Assembly (NCBI RefSeq): GCF_037975245.1
Contig: NC_092575.1
Coordinates: 17,261,810 to 17,325,809 of the forward strand
DNA: 64,000 nt
Reading direction: 5' to 3'
DNA from: Apostichopus japonicus
Taxonomy: Eukaryota; Echinodermata; Holothuroidea; Aspidochirotida; Stichopodidae
The notes beneath the pieces are model-generated. The model made no database searches, was not told the DNA's origin, and saw only the letters and a program-made list of their open reading frames with translations. A program made the translations under genes and the position numbers. This document shows positions 10,067 through 20,797 of the stretch, one piece after another. Position 1 is the stretch's first letter. Each line of letters begins with the position of its first letter.

Positions 10067-13000
10067 TTATTGTTTTTCTACTTTGTTTTGTCCTTCATTA
10101 GGAGCGGGTGTTTTACTCGATACTTTATCTCTCTTTCGCTCTTTTCGTTGGACCATTTTAGCAGCACGTGATCGAAGTAATTCCGGAGGTAGAGGTTGGG
10201 TTTCGTCAATACTGGATGTCTCAGAATCAGAGTCGGATTCTTCCTGTTCCCTGTTGTACCAAAAAGATAAAAAAAAATAAGAGAAAACTAAACATTTGAT
10301 TCAATAATATAATAAAAATGAATCAATAAAAAGAATGTAGAATCGTTCATATACGCAAAGAGTTTTACGTGGGTAACCGATTGGTGTACGTGGGTATCCG
10401 ATGGGTAAACCTGGACTTAACTCCAACCATTTTGGTGCAGGCTAGCCAGGTATGATCTTTCGCCCTTTTTTCACATAACGTATACAGTAGACTACTGTAG
10501 AAGTAGGTAACTATAGAGGATGGTTATACATATTGTGCGAAATCAGAATTTTGGGCACATACACCAATGCGTACGAAGTGACTCTAAGTTTCCTTTTGTT
10601 GCGCAAAAGGTATTGAAATGCGCATAAGCAATCCGGCTCTAAGACGTATTCCTGCGTCGTGTTTAGCCAATTACTAGAAAAAAAGACATTTTTATCGGGT
10701 AAAAATGCTGCCAAAGTAAAAATCAACGTAAATTAGTGTCAATGTGTTTAACAATATGCCTTTACGAGAATTTACTGCATTGTCATTCCTAAAGCCCATA
10801 CTCTTGTATCAATAACTACATGCCAAAACAAATTGATGGCGAGGTTTTTCAGCTGCGTAAACCTCCTGGAAATCTTCTATGCAGGTTAATTCAAGAAGTT
10901 ACAACAACTTCAATGAAACCGTGTAGTCTTTCTCAGTTGATCTTTGAAAAAGACAATTGTGACTGCAATTACTTACACTTGCTCAATGGTTGGAGGTAAG
11001 ATGTGGACGCTAGCAACACTGACGGGTCGTAAACGGGCCGCTGTAATACTGGCAGCTTGTTTGGCGTTTTGTGCTTGCTGACTTGGGTCACCTTTCCCGG
11101 ATGCCTCCTGAAATAGAAAGAAAGTGCTTAGCAAGATATACTCAAATGAGATATTTTGTATCCTTTCTTAACGTACAAGTTTGACATTGCAAAGTATAGT
11201 GATAAGGATAAAGAAGTCACTTTAGGAAGAGATTATGTAACAAATGTCTTCTTTTCTTTTCCAAACGATCGCAAGGAACGGAAAGCGGAGTTGCAGCTCC
11301 AGATGTGGGTGGAAGGCGTTTTTTTGGGGGGGGGGAGAGGGGGTGGGGTGGATGAGGTTGGAGTCGGGTACTTAAGTTAATAAAGAAACGTGTACACATG
11401 ACAGTTTTAGATAGTATTGATATGGACTGGTGTCGATGGGAAGAGGAGATACTGGGATACATTGGGGGAATTGAAAATCCGGCAATCTTCTGAGAGCTTG
11501 CACTAAGTCCTGTGCCTATGTTATCACATCAAATATATAGTGTTATCATACAAAAGACTTAACAATAACATTACTTACTTTCGCTTTTTGATATTTCTTA
11601 ATTAACAGAAACTCGTTGGCAAGTTGTTCAATAAGGCCAAGGTATGATAGAGCGTTGTCGTTGGTGATGCCATCCGAGCAGCCAAGTTTTTCCAAAATAC
11701 TGCTATCATCACATCCAATACGTCGACATATGCCGATGACGCTAGACTTGACCAAGTCTAATCTTTTGTTTGTCTTTCTCATGGCATTCTCGTTGGTAGA
11801 TAGTTCTTTGGTCAGAATACTACACTTACCCTGAAAACAGAATCAATGACGAAACATGTTACAAATTGGAAAAATGAATATTATACCTATACGGCACAGT
11901 TATGCGTTCTATAGCATGAATGCGGATATATGAACCTTTCCGTATTCGATCAGTCTAAGTTATATTTTTTTTTCAGTATAGGCTATGTGTATGTATATGT
12001 GTATATTATGTTCAAACGAGTATAACGTCGGATCTTCCGTCGGTTATTGGAAACACATTGTTTTATTCAGCCTTTTAAGACCCTATACTTAAAGTTCACG
12101 GCACCCCTTCCTCCTGGCCCTCCCATCTTCCCCCCCCCCCCCTTCTCATAAAAACAGGAATTTCAACATCCATCGACATTGAAACAATTGCAAGGTACTG
12201 CAATGTAAACGATATTTGGGGAGGGGCGACATTGACATCCGAGGTGCTGACCTATAATTGTTCCTTCAATACTAGATAATGCTGTCCAGTCACTTTCATT
12301 CATGTCCCTTCTCTGCTTACGTTTTGTTTTCTCAAAATCGTTCAGCAAAACCACAAAAAAATTAATGTTGTCATTTTCCTTGAAATGAGCGGTTTAACGG
12401 CCTACCTCTAGATCTTTCATAATCTTCCTCCTCTGATCACTGACAACCAATCCCTGTTCCTTGAAGACCAGCATATCTTCGCTCAATCCTTTGATGTCTC
12501 TCTGAAAACACTCGATGTCATTGTTTAATTCGTTGACATAATTAAACAGAGCGAAGTTAGCGTCCTCCTTTTGAATAAACTTTCGAACCAGGATATCCAA
12601 ATCGGATTGTTTTTCGATTTCAATGATTCTTCCCATTGCTGCCTCAAACTGTTCCATTTCTTCGGAATAAGATGGTGGATGGGCGATCGCGAGTTCCTCG
12701 GCTGGATTGTATAAAAGGAAAAGGCAGTTGGTTATTGAGTTTTCGAAAGGTTACTCAATTGCCTAAAATACCTTCTCAATCCCCCCCCCCCCCCCTTCAC
12801 CACCTACCGTCGCGTCTCGAACAAATAGCAAATATCTGTGACAAGCAAAAAATGGTTTAATAATAATTTGAAAATTCACTTTCTAAATTATGAACAAATG
12901 ACACTGATATGATGAAACTAGATATGAAAATGTAATATGATAAAGTAGAGTAATATTTAATCCACATCGTATTGTCGAATAATTAAAGAAAACAAAATGC

Positions 13001-16000
13001 AACAATGCAATCTACTGTAACCAATTTCTGAATGATTCTTACTGCTAGCAATACAACTGTGGCAATTTACTCAATATTTGTGATGTTATTTCTTTCGTAG
13101 GAAATCCCCGAGCAAAATAACCAAGTACCCCTTTTCTTTCTTTTCGCTGCCTCGATTGCCTTCTGTTCTGTTCTCTCTTGAGCTTTGACATTCATAAATT
13201 CCTTCAAATTTTGCTCGTGGTCGATGATTCGCTTCAGCTCTTTCACTTCCAGATTGTAATTGGTTTGGTCCTTCTCACTCCTGTCTCTCAGAGCGGTCAT
13301 CTTCGAGTGGGCTTCATCCCTAAGGTTTGTTTGCAAAACGACAAGAAATAAAAAAAAAATTGTATAAATTGTAAAAGTAAAACAATTATCAATAGAAGAC
13401 AACCAATGAGCAACTCCCTGAAAACTATGTCATAGAAACAAAATAAGAAACATGTAACCATGCGCATAACGAAGGATTCTGAGTGAATGGGCCATCAACA
13501 TTATGAGGAGGGGAACCAAAACTTTAAGGAGGGGAACAATACACTCTGAGATTTTTGTACATATAATGATGATTCAGATGTGGGGGGGGGGAGGGTGTGT
13601 AAGTCTGCACGGGGCGGGGGAGGGGCACGGGGATTTAATTGGCATCATGTTGTTGATAGTGACTAACCTTGAGTCGTATGCAAAAGTTGACTCTTCAATA
13701 ACATCGCACATTTCTCTCTTGACCTCATCCTGTTCTTTTGTCAGCTTTCGATAGAGGCAGTCGTATAGCGCCCTCTCTCGTCGAAGGTGTTCAATCTGAT
13801 CCCTGAGTTCTGCGTTTGTGGTCAATGTTGTATTGAAGATAACAGTAGCCTGTTTAATAGAAAAGGTCACAGTTCAGTTTGACATATATACTAGGATACT
13901 TCACATACACTGACACATGTCTATGAACTTAACCAAAGGTCGTGGTGAACAGGGTTGCTGAGTACGGGGGAGGGGTTCACTGGGAATGACCGGCCTCTTC
14001 ATTCAAAGTGAAGCCAATATTTGGACATATATTTATAGGTCCATGTTGACATGTACATGAACTTTATTGGATGTACCCTACACATTTGAGGCACTGTGCT
14101 ACCCATCAACACCTACAAACTCAATAGCAAATACCGCACTGACACCTTGGGTAAGTTAACCCTTCCCCTGAGAAAACTTAATGACAGGCTTGTAAAACAT
14201 AGGTTAGTACTGTGCTTAACAAACCCTCGTTCTGTTTGCGTCACTTTACAAATGGGCCTATGCAGAGGGAAATGAAACGAGATAAAGAAAAAAAGGCCTT
14301 TTATAGAAATCAAGACACATGTCACAACAATTTAATAACAATTAAACTTTACAGGTATCCTTAGTTCAGATTGAATTAATTTTTGTTTGCAGTTTTACTG
14401 TTGCAATCAGTGGACTAGTTCATTCGTCGATATGTAGCCCTACCTTACCATATTAGTCTGTTAGGACTTTTACCTTATGAAGTCTGTTTTCCATGACTCG
14501 GTTGTGTTTCTGCGTTGACTTGTGTCTGATGGTATCGATCTGACATCCTCCGAGGTCTCGGTATCTGGCTTGAATCTCTTCTTCCATCCCAACAACCTTT
14601 AAGGAAAATAGAGAAAACTACCGTAAAGTACTAATTACTACTAAAACAGTACTAAAACAGTACTAAAACAGTACTAAAGCAGTATAGAGTTTCAATACTA
14701 CTCTCACAGAGAAGGACGAACACGTGGTATAGCCCTTACAGCGCAACCATGACAAATAGTGAAATAATACCAACCACATTTACCCTTGAATTACTATGCA
14801 AAATGTTAGTCTCAAATGCTAGGTATGATTAAACCTATACTTTATACTTATATTTTAGGAACGTTCCACAATATACTTCATTATGCATGCTAATATAGGT
14901 TATAGCAACTGTTTAGCTTCAACGTTTATTTAAATGTTACAGTACTCGTATCAGCAAGGACTACCCCCCACCCCCCTTCCCTCCTCCCATGACCCCATCC
15001 AGCTGTAGGCAAGACTATAGGCCAAGTGTTTAGAAAATGTTTCTCTCTTGATGGGGTAACTCTGAGCGGAGGAAGAATGGAAGGGAAAGTATACGAAGCG
15101 CATCAAAGGGAGGGGTAAAGCAGATGGATTGAAAGGTACAAGGCCACCCCCCCACGCCCCCTTCCTGCCATATCAAACAAACATATATTTAGTTACCCTT
15201 CGGTTCAGATCATCAATCTTCTTTCTTTCCTCGTCGATCAATTCGTTCATTTCTTTACTTTCCACGACAAATTTCCTCAACAATAAAGATCTCTGTTTGT
15301 CATGTTTATCGTTGCTATGGCTACGAGCGAGATTTAAATCGATGTCTACTTCTGCATTGTCCTTCTCCAGTATGTCAATATGAGATCTGAATTATAGTAA
15401 AAGTTAAATATTTTACAAGATTTGCAAATCATTGCATCAGACGAGGAAAATACAAGCAAGGGCGGCGGAAGCACTTTTAATCTGGGGGGGGGGCACCGAC
15501 ATCAAAGGGCACTTTGAAGAAATTCGATTGGACTGATGCAGCCTTATATTTAGTACCCTTTATAACTCTTATTGTATTAACTTATTTGCGTATACACATC
15601 ACTCCATCAACGTCCCGCCCCCACCCCCCCCCCCCCCCAAGGAAAATATGCATACTAGCACTGCAATATCCAATGTGCAAATTGGGAAACAAGGAACAAG
15701 TTTTTTTTTTAGACAAAATGAGGTGAAATCATGCTAGTTGCTAATGTAGGAATCTTCCGAATTAGAGTTTATTTCTTGTTAATATCTTAACAAATTATTT
15801 TCATTCGAAATAGTTTTGAGTTTGACCCACAGAAATTCATTAAAAGTCAGGGGCGTAGCCAGGATTTGCAAAGTTGTATGCACGACTATCTGAGCGGAGC
15901 GCCACCATCGGTTGGCGCGGAGCGTACAAGAAAATTTTTGGTTTTACAAACCCCTCAGATGGCCGGAAACGGCCCTTCCCGAGTGTTCATTCTGGTTCCC

Positions 16001-17933
16001 TGGCCTCTTGCTAACTTGAGACACCTCAATTTTTATGTAGAAAAAGGGCACATTTTTAACCTGAGGAAAAGTGGGGGGGCACGTGCCCCCTGTGCCCCCC
16101 CCGGTTCCGCCGCCCTTGAATACAAGTATAGATGAAGCTAAAATAATATCATTTGTTTTTAACTTTACAACTTAAAGGACCTTCAAGCAGCTTCTCATAT
16201 CTATTGCATTAATTATAGTGGTGGGAATGGAGGGAGGGAGGCAAGTAAAACTCAGGATAGATATCAAAATTAGTCCACGAAATAGCGATGCAGAAGGAAA
16301 AATCGGTAAAACGTAATACATCTATATCCACATGGATCGTTTTTTATTATCAAAGTATATGTTCTGGTTATATTATCGCACACTTTTTAATTAACAAAAA
16401 TTCAAAAAGTGGAAGGCGGACCACCATGCAGGATCCGGCTCGAATGAATATCTGCAAAATTTTAGTAACATATTCATAAGAATACATGAAGTATGATTTT
16501 CTTTTTCAAACAAGGCAAATCGAATTAAGGGATATAATTTTAAATGATACCGTTGCTTTCTCATGATGTTCCTTGACTCCTCGAGGTATGCTTTGCGATG
16601 GCATTCCAGTATGCGGTACTGTCGGTGTAATTTAGCGAGTTCACTCTCCGCTTGAGCATAGTCGACATCTGCATCACTACAGGCTGACTCTGATCGTTTT
16701 CTTGCTCCGTACTTCATCTTGGGTTTCACTATCGAACTAATATTTAGGTAAATACAGAGAGAAAATTATCAAATTTAATTTAATGTAATTTTCGGCCACT
16801 TATAACGCGCCATATCTGTCAACTTGACACTCCCGGCTCAGGTTAACAGTCTTGTTCAAGGCCAAGGCCCTCTCATACGACTTTTACAACTTAACCTTGG
16901 TCATTGGTAACTTGTCACACCTACACACCAAAGAGTGCACAATTCAATCGAATCACTCCTGGGGCACCACAGTGCATCACAACCACGTGTCCCCCGGGCA
17001 CCTCCAATAGGGTGCAGCCACAAACCGGCGCACGCAACTATATTTACAAGTTACTTCGCAAGTCCCCATTTATACACCTGGGTGAAGAGAGGCAATGGGG
17101 ATAAATTGCCTTGCCCAAGGACACGACGCAATGAATTTGCCAGAACTCGAACCTGTAGTCCTTTGATCACAAGTCCACTGCATAACCAAGTTGACCACAA
17201 CGCCCTCCCACATACCATTCATTCATAGCATTCATGTGATCACATATATGGAAGGTACACGGGTAAGATACATCGCGCCAGAATTAAAGGTAGTCAATAT
17301 AGGCCCCAAATTATATAGCACGCATAATTGCTAGAAGTTTTCAAAAATTACTTCCCTGGAGTTCTTTCTCTCCAAATTGTTCTCAGACATTTTTTAGGAA
17401 TACACAAAATGACTGAATGTCCCAGAGAGGAAACTTTTCTCGAAGGTGGTAATAAAAACAGTTTAAGTATTTTGACCAAAGGTGACCATATTTGAACATC
17501 TAGCATACTTGGGGCCAATACAGGATACCTATAATAGGCCAGTATAAAGGTTTAAATATAATGCAAACGATAATATACAGTCTGCATCTTAATATATGCA
17601 AAACAGATAACGTGGGTTAGTCTTCAATGAAAGCGCTTCTATAGTCCTATGTGTTGAAATGTAACGTATATTCTAAATGGGTTGTAGCAAAAACAAAAAA
17701 AATTTTACTGCTGGAATCATGTATTTGTGTGACGGGAGAGGGTATATGTTATTAGTAATCTACTATATACATTAGTATGCAAACACAAAGCGAATTGTAT
17801 AGAGATATACTTACTGATCTTCAACACGTGCGATTACTTAGAAAGGAGCCCAGCGTGTGTAATGTTTACAACATACATGACAATACACTGTTATAGCTGT
17901 TACAATATCGACAAACAATGATCATTACCTCAT
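10067..17933 (-). CDS. ODAD1: outer dynein arm docking protein, ODAD1/CCDC63 family, copy 1
   Basis: Ten coding exons on the minus strand: 17929-17933, 16551-16736, 15197-15386, 14474-14596, 13668-13849, 13129-13319, 12406-12701, 11579-11830, 10977-11107, 10067-10250. They sum to 1740 nt, giving 579 residues, close to CCDC63 (about 560). All junctions have GT/AG ends and the phases agree. The first exon carries only ATGAG; splicing yields M-S-S-I-V-K-P-K. Typical family words are L-H-R-Q-Y-R-I-L-E near residue 36, R-K-A-Y-L-E-E-S, and N-A-E-L-R-D-Q-I-E-H-L-R with L-Y-D-C-L-Y further in. The product is almost wholly charged coiled coil, with a Ser/Asp-rich and Lys-rich tail. The family forms the docking complex that fixes outer dynein arms to ciliary doublets. 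ODAD1 and CCDC63 are paralogues and I cannot choose between them; the symbol is provisional. Confidence 0.85.
15457..16118. mobile_element. hAT-type MITE in docking-gene intron, copy 1 only
   Basis: The 662-bp element has 14-bp inverted ends, CAAGGGCGGCGGAA and TTCCGCCGCCCTTG, and a perfect 8-bp target duplication AATACAAG (15449-15456 and 16119-16126). Copy 2 has the empty site with one AATACAAG at 61574-61581. A close relative of 653 bp is at 42606-43258. An 8-bp duplication and CA(A/G)GGGCG ends are hAT hallmarks. It carries no transposase. An internal CAGGGGCGTAGCC word near 15849 suggests it is itself built on an older element. Confidence 0.9.
16900..17207 (-). repeat. tRNA-derived SINE, copy 1
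   Basis: Reading from 17207 on the minus strand, a tRNA-like head begins GAGGGCG and includes an A-box-like word GGTCAACTTGGTTA and a B box GGTTCGAGTTC. It is followed by a body with GGGCAAGGCA and CTCTCTTCACCCAGGTGTA. The same element is in copy 2 with better-preserved boxes. It lies in the first intron of the docking gene. Confidence 0.7.
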
Positions 17934-18057
17934 AGTACTGTAATGCGCACATATTGACCAATCATAGCACCAGAGTTGGGCGCCTTGATTTACACATGCG
18001 TAAACTTGCGTTCGCGCATTTAAGCTGCGAACCCGTGTTATCATTCTATAAATGTGC

Positions 18058-18074
18058 GTTGCTAGGATGGTAAC
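18058..18074 (-). promoter_or_regulatory. RFX X-box-like motif upstream of docking gene, copy 1
   Basis: Minus strand GTTACCATCCTAGCAAC, about 125 bases before the ATG. It pairs GTTACC with AGCAAC and contains the CCTAGCAAC core seen in X-boxes bound by RFX factors, the usual activators of ciliary genes. The gap between half-sites is 5 bases, larger than the canonical 2. The motif is unchanged in copy 2, and homology between copies stops about 13 bases beyond it. Confidence 0.5.
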
Positions 18075-18262
18075 CACAACGGTAACGTAGTAGTAGTAAG
18101 TTGAGTCTCGTCTATTCGACATGCTCAGTGATTAACCTCCGCCACGTTTTACGATCTTGCGCAAGGTTTATTGCTTCCTCGAAACTGTTAATATTAATGT
18201 CCTTGAATTGCGACTTTATTTTTCCAAGCAAGGTAGTCACGGGCCTTCCAATTGGTTTAGCA

Positions 18263-20797
18263 CAGTGGCGGCGGAACCGGGGGGGCTTGGGGGGGCTCAG
18301 CCCCCCAATGAAAAATTCGAGGGGGCAAATGCATGATAAGCCCCCCCAATATTTACCAAGGCTCCGAAACGTGCATCTGCCCATTTTTCAATGCATACTT
18401 GTCGATCTGTCCGATGCACACGTAAACTATATAGGTGTAATAATTTTAGTAAATGCTGGGGGACCCTCGGCCCGTCCCCTGGCTATAGACCACATTGTCA
18501 CTCCAACCGCGTCTTCTTGTAATAAGCTAAACGCTACACTCATCAAAATTTGCGTTCACACTATGAGTACACGCAAGGCGTGGAACATGGCTTTATGTTT
18601 AAACGCAATCAATTATTAAACGAACAAAAACACAATATTAGCATTTCACCTATACTGTATAGGGTACATGCATTCATGACATGATGGCAGTGCTAGGTCA
18701 TAGAAATTTGTTGGCAACTGCACTTGGTTTTGGAATTACCCATTTGTTGACATTAAGAAATGCTTTCTGTTTTTTCTTATGACATTTATTTAATTCAGGG
18801 GCGTCGGAGCCGGTACGGGCAGGTCCGGTGAACGCCGGACCAATATTCATGACGCCAAAAAAAAAAAAAAAGTAGGACTAAAAATTGGAAAAAAAAATCT
18901 CGGAGGTAAATGTTTCAATAATTTTCAATAATGATGACGGCAAGTAGGCTAAGTGTGACTACTCTGGCATGACAGGGGTCTTGTTTTCAAGCTCGGGAAG
19001 TGCCATTTCCTGCAATCTGTCAGGCATATTTTCAAAATTTTCTCCATTACGCTACGCGCCAACCATGGTGGCGCGTAGCGTTGTTTGACCTACCAAACTT
19101 CCCTCCGATAATTATGATAGTTGGCCACACTCTGAGCCGCCGTACCAATCAAAAATAGCTTCCGACGCCCTTGTCATTATTGCATTTAATTGCAAGTAGT
19201 AATTTACTACACTCAAAAACGTCTTTGCCAGTACACGTTGAGTAATAGCTACTCTCTTAAAACACCATCGAATATACAAATTACAATGTTTTTACAGATT
19301 TTTACGTGCAATCTGAGAAATTGCAGGCTTGAGACCCATGTTTTAGGGCTAGGTATTCGCAGCATAAAACACTCGGGAAGTGCCGTTTCCGGCCATCTGG
19401 GGGGTTTGAAAAACCCCAAATTTTCTTGTACGCTCCGCGCCAACCGATGGTGGCGCTCCGCTTAGATAGTCTCCACATATTAGCCCCCCCAATAATTTTT
19501 CCGTTCCGCCGCGCCTGCTTTAAAGGTCTGGTGTATCATGAAAAAGTTTCTTGAGATTACGTAATCGACCTGCCTTGGTCGTAAAATGACCTCTTTTTAC
19601 AAATAAGTCTGCAACGCTTGTCACATATTTTGTCTTGTAATTTGGGGTTTTTCAAACCCCCCAGATGGCCGGAAACGGCACTTCCCGAGTGTTTTATGCT
19701 GCGAATACCTAGCCCTAAAACATGGGTCTCAAGCCTGCAATTTCTCAGATTGCACGTAAAAATCTGTAAAAACATTGTAATTTGTATATTCGATGGTGTT
19801 TTAAGAGAGTAGCTATTACTCAACGTGTACTGGCAAAGACGTTTTTGAGTGTAGTAAATTACTACTTGCAATTAAATGCAATAATGACAAGGGCGTCGGA
19901 AGCTATTTTTGATTGGTACGGCGGCTCAGAGTGTGGCCAACTATCATAATTATCGGAGGGAAGTTTGGTAGGTCAAACAACGCTACGCGCCACCATGGTT
20001 GGCGCGTAGCGTAATGGAGAAAATTTTGAAAATATGCCTGACAGATTGCAGGAAATGGCACTTCCCGAGCTTGAAAACAAGACCCCTGTCATGCCAGAGT
20101 AGTCACACTTAGCCTACTTGCCGTCATCATTATTGAAAATTATTGAAACATTTACCTCCGAGATTTTTTTTTCCAATTTTTAGTCCTACTTTTTTTTTTT
20201 TTTTGGCGTCATGAATATTGGTCCGGCGTTCACCGGACCTGCCCGTACCGGCTCCGACGCCCCTGAATTAAATAAATGTCATAAGAAAAAACAGAAAGCA
20301 TTTCTTAATGTCAACAAATGGGTAATTCCAAAACCAAGTGCAGTTGCCAACAAATTTCTATGACCTAGCACTGCCATCATGTCATGAATGCATGTACCCT
20401 ATACAGTATAGGTGAAATGCTAATATTGTGTTTTTGTTCGTTTAATAATTGATTGCGTTTAAACATAAAGCCATGTTCCACGCCTTGCGTGTACTCATAG
20501 TGTGAACGCAAATTTTGATGAGTGTAGCGTTTAGCTTATTACAAGAAGACGCGGTTGGAGTGACAATGTGGTCTATAGCCAGGGGACGGGCCGAGGGTCC
20601 CCCAGCATTTACTAAAATTATTACACCTATATAGTTTACGTGTGCATCGGACAGATCGACAAGTATGCATTGAAAAATGGGCAGATGCACGTTTCGGAGC
20701 CTTGGTAAATATTGGGGGGGCTTATCATGCATTTGCCCCCTCGAATTTTTCATTGGGGGGCTGAGCCCCCCCAAGCCCCCCGGTTCCGCCGCCACTG
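18263..20797. mobile_element. 2.5-kb foldback/palindromic transposon structure
   Basis: Arm 1 (18263-19422) and arm 2 (19639-20797) are inverted copies; by eye they differ only by one G in a homopolymer run over about 1160 bp. The spacer is 19423-19638. Outer ends read CAGTGGCGGCGGAACC and its complement, a hAT-like terminus. The left unit also has its own right end at 19517 (CCGTTCCGCCGCGCCTG), so arm 1 plus part of the spacer looks like a complete element (18263-19517) to which an inverted, truncated copy was added. Both the inner end (19518) and the outer end (20798) are followed by CTTTAAAG. Frames inside are mirrored on both strands and are not considered genes. Confidence 0.85.
18796..19173. 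mobile_element. nested hAT-like MITE in palindrome arm 1
   Basis: Ends CAGGGGCGTCGGAGC and GCTTCCGACGCCCTTG form inverted repeats. No clean 8-bp target duplication flanks it. The mirror copy lies in arm 2 (about 19887-20264), so it was inside the unit before the arms were duplicated. An internal hairpin around 19050-19080 reads CTACGCGCC…GGCGCGTAG. Confidence 0.6.

Noticed and set aside
18101-18619. 172-codon frame, the longest in the window
   Set aside because: It crosses from unique DNA into a transposon end and a G-rich run; a mirrored version exists in arm 2 with a different start. Not a gene.
18788-19181. 8-bp target duplication for the nested element at 18796-19173
   Set aside because: The flanking 8-mers ATTTAATT and TCATTATT match at only four positions.
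19190-19871. Near-identical protein frames on opposite strands (about 91 and 104 codons)
   Set aside because: They are mirror images inside the palindrome arms and span transposon sequence; no family signature, and they run across the nested element ends.
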